A DNA stretch of 64,000 bases, from the NCBI GenBank assembly GCA_026874595.1, contig CM049318.1:49504750-49568749 (forward strand), read 5' to 3'. Under the pieces are notes generated by a model, which did not search any database, was not told where the DNA came from, and was given only the letters and a program-made list of their open reading frames with translations. The DNA is from Sipunculus nudus. Lineage: Eukaryota > Annelida > Sipuncula > Golfingiida > Sipunculidae. A program made the position numbers and the translations under genes. Below are positions 63,701 through 64,000 of this stretch, in pieces (position 1 is the stretch's first letter; each line of letters opens with the position of its first letter).

Positions 63701-63926
63701 AAGCTTTAACAGAACCAGTTTCAGTTATCAGGAAGAAACCTGAATTAATCACGGGGTGATTTCAAACTTATTATTTAATGTGTTTCTTCATTGCTTTGCT
63801 ACTTTTGGAAGTATATTTTACATTTAAATTGCACTTTTGCAGATGTTTTTAACAGTAAAGGAGATCGACACTGGGCCAAAAATGTTGCGGTTCTGGTGTC
63901 TGACGGAAAGCCAACGGTCTATCCAG
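34423..63926 (+). CDS. Multi-vWA/EGF secreted matrix protein, spliced gene model (3' end outside window)
   Basis: Overall span of a 24-exon coding model; the exons are listed separately. Joined exons give about 1654 residues: signal peptide (1-23), vWA1 (28-230), vWA2 (235-440), vWA3 (445-645), vWA4 (654-852), vWA5 (857-1043), EGF1 (1048-1080), vWA6 (1084-1270), EGF2 (1274-1305), vWA7 (1308-1494), EGF3 (1499-1531), vWA8 (1535 onward, cut off). All junctions agree in phase and have GT donors and AG acceptors. vWA domains bind protein ligands, often through a metal ion held by the MIDAS loops (DxSxS, T, D); with EGF modules this is the layout of matrilins, collagen-VI-like proteins and molluscan matrix proteins. 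The family call is knowledge-based and the tissue role is inference. No transmembrane segment is seen so far. The last exon in the window ends in phase 1, so the gene continues. Confidence 0.9.
34983..35245 (+). repeat. 270-bp dispersed repeat family, copy 4 (intron 1)
   Basis: GAATGCAGGCCTCAGCAATG, GGTTCATTCGTGCATA, CTTGAATATCCTCCTGAATC, GAGCCAGATCCACA, GGTTCCGTTCATGG and GAGTTATATTGTGAACA in family order. It ends 88 bases before exon 2. Confidence 0.7.
35334..35581 (+). CDS. Exon 2: vWA1, N-terminal half
   Basis: Residues 25-107. Acceptor TGATATTGTAG, donor CCG|GTAAGT, phase 1 in and phase 0 out. The first strand reads IDATLMVDWSQNA: the MIDAS motif DxSxS is altered to DWSQN. LELGEEFVHLSVIFYNE is the helix-1/strand-B region, followed by the cysteine pair DDCNNSPQCM that recurs in vWA2-4. 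The domain keeps the fold pattern but probably coordinates metal poorly. Nearest internal relative by eye is vWA3 (exon 6). Confidence 0.85.
35704..35776 (+). repeat. tRNA-like head of a SINE or tRNA pseudogene (intron 2)
   Basis: TGGCGAAGCGGC fits the pol III A box and GGGTTCGAATCCCG the B box, 42 bases apart as in a tRNA. GGCG/CGCC can form the D stem. The acceptor arms do not pair, so this is not a functional tRNA. Confidence 0.5.
37981..38356 (+). CDS. Exon 3: vWA1, C-terminal half
   Basis: Residues 108-232. Acceptor TTTATTTTACAG, donor ATAG|GTCAGT, phase 0 in and phase 1 out. GGRADLARAF stands where MIDAS normally has a Thr, here replaced by Ala. The strand with the MIDAS Asp, LLIISDGVPSN, is intact. 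The final helix ends NDMFKLYC, with the closing cysteine typical of this array. Potential N-glycosylation sites are NAT and NLT. Confidence 0.85.
38566..38725 (+). repeat. tRNA-derived SINE-like copy (intron 3)
   Basis: TGTCGAGTGGTAAAAC (A-box like) and GGTTAGTTCCCC (B-box like) are 42 bases apart, followed by CGTGGCTATGAGAGTGTTAT, a body style seen in molluscan SINEs. Boundaries uncertain. Confidence 0.5.
39195..39490 (+). CDS. Exon 4: vWA2, N-terminal half
   Basis: Residues 233-331. Acceptor CTTATTTCAG, donor CCT|GTAAGT, phases 1 and 0. MIDAS is canonical: LLIDRSGSI. The helix reads HINWFLLVQFLKRFV and the next strand VRIAIVSFANEA. The array-specific cysteine pair is DDC...VVMCM. The stretch resembles exon 8 of vWA4 (shared NW..(I/L)V.FL(R/K)(R/K)F and RIA). 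Confidence 0.88.
40450..40512. repeat. Short inverted-end repeat, copy 1 (intron 4)
   Basis: GCAGCGGTTATACACTGCAT to GTAACCGCTGCGT: ends are inverted (GCAGCGGTTA / TAACCGCTGC). A second copy lies at 55314-55368. Confidence 0.6.
40631..40964 (+). CDS. Exon 5: vWA2, C-terminal half
   Basis: Residues 332-442. Acceptor TTTCGTTTCAG, donor CCGG|GTAAGG, phases 0 and 1. FGITEMNKGF supplies the MIDAS Thr position, and LVIFMTDGFPN supplies the Asp. Strand IKIIGIGIT and the terminal helix ending NTSC complete the domain. NAT and NTS are possible N-glycosylation sites. With exon 4 this is the most complete MIDAS of the first four domains. Confidence 0.88.
41076..41598 (+). mobile_element. MITE, AAAGGGACATAATCAGG family (intron 5)
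   Basis: It begins TTAAAGGGACATAATCAGGA and ends AGACCCCTTTAA, short imperfect inverted ends. The interior (GGCACACAGTCGCCGTACC, CGGAGGTCCGATTGTGAGCC, TGTTTATGTTGACA) occurs inverted at 45341-45842. Non-coding. Confidence 0.8.
42958..43208 (+). CDS. Exon 6: vWA3, N-terminal half (degenerate MIDAS)
   Basis: Residues 443-526. Acceptor GTCTCTTTTAG, donor ACG|GTAAGG, phases 1 and 0. The MIDAS strand reads IDIAFMVDTSEEM, so the second Ser is replaced by Glu. LKLGDDRVRAAMVYFND parallels vWA1. The cysteine pair is NDCGESTSCM. The preserved fold with lost metal ligands suggests a structural rather than metal-dependent binding role. Confidence 0.85.
43349..43556 (+). mobile_element. Short hAT-like MITE, copy 3 (intron 6)
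   Basis: It starts CAGGGGCGGATCCAGGATTT and ends AGGATCTGCTTCTG, so CAG...CTG ends with GGATCC-type inverted repeats. The interior is G- and C-rich. The copy at 51.6 kb is its reverse complement. Confidence 0.8.
43620..43955. repeat. Element remnant (intron 6)
   Basis: CTGCCCTCCCGTGCGGGAG at the left and GGCCCATAGGGAGGG at the right enclose AT-rich text with TTTGAACTACTCAGATATTT and CGAAATGCAATTTTG, similar in style to the 53-kb tandem element. Confidence 0.4.
44018..44390 (+). CDS. Exon 7: vWA3, C-terminal half (MIDAS lost)
   Basis: Residues 527-650. Acceptor TTCTTATTTCAG, donor CTAA|GTAGGT, phases 0 and 1. GRGRNMYKALLF lacks the MIDAS Thr, and the usual (S/T)DG strand is replaced by FDIYFFLTLSS with no Asp-Gly. 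Strand VIITLAIGEI and the helix ending KEIC remain. All three MIDAS elements of vWA3 are therefore altered, yet the reading frame is intact. Confidence 0.85.
44391..44765. repeat. ACA-rich minisatellite (intron 7)
   Basis: Units of about 42-45 bases beginning CAGGAACCCAAAC or CAGGGACCCCAATC and containing ATACACAAACAC. It starts right at the exon 7 donor, so the frame runs on into it by chance. Confidence 0.7.
44868..45136 (+). CDS. Exon 8: vWA4, N-terminal half
   Basis: Residues 651-740. Acceptor TTGTTTTCAG, donor CCG|GTATGT, phases 1 and 0. The canonical first MIDAS motif is VTLMVDASGSI. The helix ELNWIHIVGFLRKFL matches vWA2. LRIALAKFNHE and the cysteine pair SDC...ISCM follow. Confidence 0.88.
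45341..45842 (-). mobile_element. MITE, same family, inverted copy (intron 8)
   Basis: Reverse complement of 41076-41598: GAAGGGGTCCAATC at the left end, GGCTCACAATCGGACCTCCG, GAGGTACGGCGACTGTGTGC, and ATTGCTCCTGATTATGTCCC at the right. Confidence 0.8.
46354..46699 (+). CDS. Exon 9: vWA4, C-terminal half
   Basis: Residues 741-855. Acceptor TTTATATTTCAG, donor ACCA|GTAGGT, phases 0 and 1. GDRDYVDIPRAF lacks the MIDAS Thr, whereas VIIFLTDGFSEG keeps the Asp. Strand TRIVGVGIT and the SSPVQKNYV region precede the terminal helix VFTVIQQTC. It aligns by eye with exon 5. NTT is a possible glycosylation site in the short linker before vWA5. Confidence 0.87.
46940..47890. repeat. TCGCGA-rich repeat fragments (intron 9)
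   Basis: Four short blocks (46950-46990, 46995-47025, 47440-47510, 47820-47895) contain CGCGAAATTTTAA, TCGCGATATCCGCGAAAG and GTGAGCTCGCGAAAATCGAC. A related block is at 39553-39605 in intron 4. Likely fragments of one element family. Confidence 0.45.
48104..48290 (+). CDS. Exon 10: vWA5, first part
   Basis: Residues 856-917. Acceptor TTTTATTTAG, donor AAAGA|GTGAGT, phase 1 in and phase 2 out: a new exon plan compared with vWA1-4. MIDAS is canonical: GDIVFIFDSSGSI. Then come FNREKKFVSDLIRLL and IRIGLLQFSDKYEL. The exon ends inside LK|D, the same place as the vWA7 exon 19/20 junction. The extra cysteine pair of vWA1-4 is absent. Confidence 0.88.
48744..49024 (+). CDS. Exon 11: vWA5, middle part
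   Basis: Residues 918-1011. Acceptor CTTTTTCACAG, donor CATG|GTAAGT, phases 2 and 1. It contains the complete second and third MIDAS elements: MNGRTNTPAALEYA (Thr) and IAVVLTDGGSN (Asp). HVIVVQVGDWVNINELH is the following strand and turn. It starts with Tyr, as does exon 20 of vWA7. Confidence 0.9.
49354..49470. repeat. CT/TCTG microsatellite (intron 11)
   Basis: C run followed by TCTCTGTCTGTC-type repeats and (TC)n, close upstream of the exon 12 acceptor. Confidence 0.9.
49507..49605 (+). CDS. Exon 12: vWA5, C-terminal end
   Basis: Residues 1012-1044. Acceptor TTTTCTTTCAG, donor AACA|GTGAGT, phase 1 on both sides. The 33 codons encode the last strand and helix of the domain, ending QLVDMLCN with the closing cysteine; NIT may be glycosylated. 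A CT-rich tract (49354-49470) lies just upstream in intron 11. Confidence 0.8.
49925..50235. repeat. ACT/CTT trinucleotide microsatellite (intron 12)
   Basis: Imperfect (ACT)n with GCT, TCT and GTT variants over about 310 bases. Intronic. Confidence 0.9.
50681..50794 (+). CDS. Exon 13: EGF-like domain 1
   Basis: Residues 1045-1082. Six cysteines in EGF order: C-x3-C-x13-C-x-C-x-C-x8-C, with ECENGG and CDCPSGY typical of EGF modules found beside vWA or protease domains. Acceptor GTGATGACAG has a weak pyrimidine tract; donor ACCG|GTAAGT is strong. Phase 1 on both sides makes it a symmetrical, shuffle-competent module. NGT and NMT are possible glycosylation sites. Confidence 0.8.
51230..51356 (+). 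CDS. Exon 14: vWA6, first part
   Basis: Residues 1083-1124. Acceptor TTTTTACTTACAG, donor CACAG|GTTAGC, phases 1 and 2. PADIAIALDKSGSI is the canonical first MIDAS motif, followed by the helix FRKEIDFVKSFV. The exon stops at FRMHR|V just before the second strand, a split not seen in the other domains. Confidence 0.87.
51605..51801 (-). mobile_element. Short hAT-like MITE, copy 4 (intron 14, inverted)
   Basis: Reverse complement of the 43.35-kb copy: CAGAAGCGGATCC at the left, ATCCTGGATCCGCCCCTG at the right, same interior order reversed. With copy 3 it forms an inverted pair enclosing exons 7-14. Confidence 0.8.
52058..52240 (+). CDS. Exon 15: vWA6, second part
   Basis: Residues 1125-1185. 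Acceptor GACATTTTAG, donor AGAAG|GTAAGG, phase 2 on both sides. VAVTSFSDEAQVHLDF is the second strand, and SGGGTNTADALEKI carries the MIDAS Thr. There is no ATG-initiated long frame here; it was found by phase and domain continuity. Confidence 0.87.
52255..52655. repeat. CTCA/CTGA tetranucleotide microsatellite (intron 15)
   Basis: About 400 bases of ACTCACTGACTC-type repeats, starting 15 bases after the exon 15 donor. Confidence 0.93.
53090..53640. repeat. Tandem units of about 180 bp (intron 15)
   Basis: Three units share CA(A/G)AAGTTAT(G/T)GGG, TTCACAATATT, GGCTTATTTGACTTT, ATG(A/C)AGTTCA(A)GGTCA and AAACAACTGAGATATCAAA. The block ends GGTCTTCCCCATGGGAGGGG, an end style of molluscan TIR elements. 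Confidence 0.6.
53720..53817 (+). CDS. Exon 16: vWA6, third part
   Basis: Residues 1186-1218. Acceptor CATGTTTCAG, donor TCAG|GTACGT, phases 2 and 1. IARIAVVITDGESN holds the MIDAS Asp-Gly, followed by the helix TWDMSRELRES. Only 98 bases long and easily missed by frame scanning. Confidence 0.87.
53844..54015. mobile_element. Tigger/pogo-like MITE (intron 16)
   Basis: Left end CAGTGAAAGCTCGCCTGATG and right end GGTCGTGTTAGCGAGATTTC are inverted, flanked by TA on both sides (53842-53843, 54016-54017). The interior has repeated CACGACCACCCC. About 172 bases, no transposase. Confidence 0.75.
54282..54437 (+). CDS. Exon 17: vWA6, C-terminal end
   Basis: Residues 1219-1270. Acceptor ACGATTATCAG, donor CTCA|GTAAGC, phase 1 on both sides. 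VMVLAVAVGSG is the strand after the MIDAS helix; the MVSAPTDRNVIKV turn and the final helix SVISDLTSSICL close the domain with a cysteine. Confidence 0.87.
54474..54905. repeat. Tandem duplication led by GA runs (intron 17)
   Basis: Two copies of about 210-225 bases. Each starts with (GA)n and continues CCTCATAT...CATAATGCA, GAGAAATTTCATCGA, GCGATT(T/G)AATACGCACACA, AGACATACCATT. Confidence 0.85.
55064..55171 (+). CDS. Exon 18: EGF-like domain 2
   Basis: Residues 1271-1306. Six cysteines: C-x2-C-x5-C-x8-C-x-C-x8-C, with TCDCPPGKTG, a standard EGF tail. Acceptor GTGTTTTGTAG, donor CATG|GTAAGT, symmetrical phase 1. It joins directly to vWA7 without a linker. Confidence 0.85.
55314..55368. repeat. 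Short inverted-end repeat, copy 2 (intron 18)
   Basis: CAGCGGTTATACCCTGCAGT to TTTAACCGCTGCATT, same orientation as the intron 4 copy. Confidence 0.6.
55616..56018 (-). mobile_element. tRNA-derived SINE with target-site duplication (intron 18)
   Basis: Read on the minus strand: A box TGGCTCAGGGGTAGAGCGC (56004-55986), B box GAGTTCGAATCTC (55962-55950), an unrecognised body and an A-rich tail near 55616-55640. GCTCGCCTTTTAT (55603-55615) and GCTCGACTTTTAT (56019-56031) flank it as a 13-base duplication with one mismatch, which defines both ends and shows retrotransposition. Confidence 0.82.
56115..56301 (+). CDS. Exon 19: vWA7, first part
   Basis: Residues 1307-1368. Acceptor TATTATCTTCAG, donor GATAA|GTAAGT, phases 1 and 2. 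IDLGLLLDVSGSI is a canonical MIDAS strand; FHKVLSFLTNLLGNL is the helix; TKVGVVTWSSQGLVQFDLD is the next strand and ends at the same point as exon 10. It lacks an internal long ATG frame, so it is recognised by domain homology. Confidence 0.87.
57020..58567 (+). repeat. 42-bp minisatellite built from the exon 20 splice acceptor, about 36 copies
   Basis: The 3' part of intron 19 is a tandem array with a 42-base period. The unit is TTTCAG, then ATATCAGACAACTCAAGAAG, then TGATTTACGCCTCACA. The last copy overlaps the true acceptor (58534) and runs into exon 20. Many copies keep a good TTTCAG|AT acceptor. Copies diverge, and a higher-order block of about 460 bases (11 units) recurs (57.41 and 57.87 kb). 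The unit just before the exon has an in-frame TAG at 58497-58499. Confidence 0.92.
58535..58695 (+). CDS. Exon 20: vWA7, middle part
   Basis: Residues 1369-1422. Acceptor CACATTTCAG, donor GATG|GTTAGT, phases 2 and 1. YQTTQDVIYAVKRLA leads to VGRRTNTREALERMR (MIDAS Thr) and FVLMVTD|G (MIDAS Asp, split at the Asp/Gly junction). The acceptor and the first 33 or so bases of the exon are the template of the 42-bp minisatellite filling the 3' part of intron 19. The homologous vWA5 exon also starts with Tyr, which fixes the true acceptor at 58534. Confidence 0.87.
59859..60343 (+). mobile_element. MITE, AGCCCCATTTACAC family (intron 20)
   Basis: Ends AGCCCAATTTACAC and GTGTAAATGGGGCT are inverted repeats. 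The interior is rich in GCGCGC(T)AGA motifs. No coding capacity. An inverted copy lies at 62820-63282. Confidence 0.82.
60684..60902 (+). CDS. Exon 21: vWA7, C-terminal end
   Basis: Residues 1423-1495. Acceptor TTTCCTGACAG, donor AACG|GTAAGT, phase 1 on both sides. It encodes GNSN after the MIDAS Asp, helix PAARRLKVAS, strand TVLVVAVGES, the LVSAPVGRNLFY turn and the last helix ending FGAICN. Confidence 0.87.
61541..61654 (+). CDS. Exon 22: EGF-like domain 3
   Basis: Residues 1496-1533. Canonical EGF: TDDCRTNPCQNGATC, then YECVCNYNYVGFNC, six cysteines with C-x-C-x8-C at the end. Acceptor ATTTTATTCAG, donor ATAG|GTATGA, symmetrical phase 1. It is the most typical of the three EGF modules. 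Confidence 0.88.
   Translation, partial: LPTTAGQTHVKMAQHVWTTCSGMSACAITTMWALIVI
61722..61833. repeat. 56-bp tandem duplication (intron 22)
   Basis: AAAACACCTACGTGAAATAT through TTTAATT(G/T)TAGCATTTAT occurs twice in a row with one base difference. Confidence 0.93.
62277..62555 (+). CDS. Exon 23: vWA8, first part
   Basis: Residues 1534-1626. Acceptor TTCAATTCCAG, donor CAAA|GTAAGT, phase 1 on both sides. YDIVFLLDTSGSV is a canonical MIDAS strand; LVAVGLVSFATEAKLEF is the next strand; AIGRTNIQAALRYAY carries the MIDAS Thr. Unlike vWA5 and vWA7 there is no intron after the FKLDE strand, so the exon is fused across that position. Confidence 0.88.
62820..63282 (-). mobile_element. MITE, same family, inverted copy (intron 23)
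   Basis: Starts AGCCCCATTTACACACGT and ends GTGTGAATAGGGCTT. The order of blocks (GACCACCGGTTTGAGTCGG, GTGTGTAAACAGAAGTGG, GACCGCGCTAGATTGCAGTA) is the reverse complement of the intron 20 copy. Confidence 0.82.
63843..63926 (+). CDS. Exon 24: vWA8, MIDAS-Asp exon (last exon in window)
   Basis: Residues 1627-1654. Acceptor GCACTTTTGCAG, donor CCAG|GTCAGT, phase 1 on both sides. WAKNVAVLVSDGKPT supplies the MIDAS Asp-Gly strand. The rest of vWA8 and the protein's C-terminus lie beyond the window. Confidence 0.82.
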
Positions 63927-64000
63927 GTCAGTGTACGGTCAATTCCCTAAATTATCTCCACTTATCAATAAGTTGAGAAATTTGTTTGTGGCATCCATAG

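Overview
The window looks like part of an AT-rich animal genome, probably a marine mollusc and most likely a bivalve. That guess rests on GT-AG introns with TTTCAG-type acceptors, dense MITEs, SINEs and microsatellites, and an extracellular multi-vWA/EGF gene of the kind expanded in molluscs. No bacterial operon, rRNA or CRISPR array was seen.

Right half (about 34.4-64 kb): one large plus-strand gene, 5' end inside the window and 3' end beyond it. I could assemble 24 consecutive coding exons, all with agreeing phases and usable GT/AG sites, giving about 1654 residues so far. The protein starts with a signal peptide. It continues with five von Willebrand factor A (vWA) domains, then EGF1, vWA6, EGF2, vWA7, EGF3 and the first part of vWA8. 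It is a secreted matrilin / collagen-VI-like or shell/byssus-matrix-like adhesion protein; the exact orthologue cannot be named from sequence alone. vWA1-4 share one exon plan (a single internal phase-0 intron). vWA5-8 have a different plan and keep complete MIDAS metal-binding motifs. vWA1 and vWA3 have degenerate MIDAS motifs, while vWA2 and vWA4 keep DxSGS, so a two-domain unit seems to have duplicated.

Introns of this gene hold much of the unusual structure. Intron 19 carries about 36 copies of a 42-bp minisatellite whose unit is the 3' splice site plus the first bases of exon 20. Three MITE families are each present as inverted pairs in different introns of the gene. Three tRNA-derived SINE-like insertions are visible, one with a clear 13-bp target-site duplication.

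Left half (1-34 kb): no convincing gene. It contains a compound TA microsatellite, a TIR element with internal 180-bp tandem repeats (7.9-9.0 kb), a 1.6-kb GAT/GAC low-complexity tract whose one frame is an Asp/Asn-rich open frame (10.2-11.8 kb), four copies of a 270-bp dispersed repeat (the fourth lies in intron 1), and a composite at 21.85-29.2 kb. The composite is a 3.8-kb long-terminal-inverted-repeat element, filled with a 117-bp palindrome-bearing satellite, sitting between two 1.4-kb direct repeats. Degenerate 0.3-kb tandem repeats lie just upstream of the vWA gene's putative TATA box.
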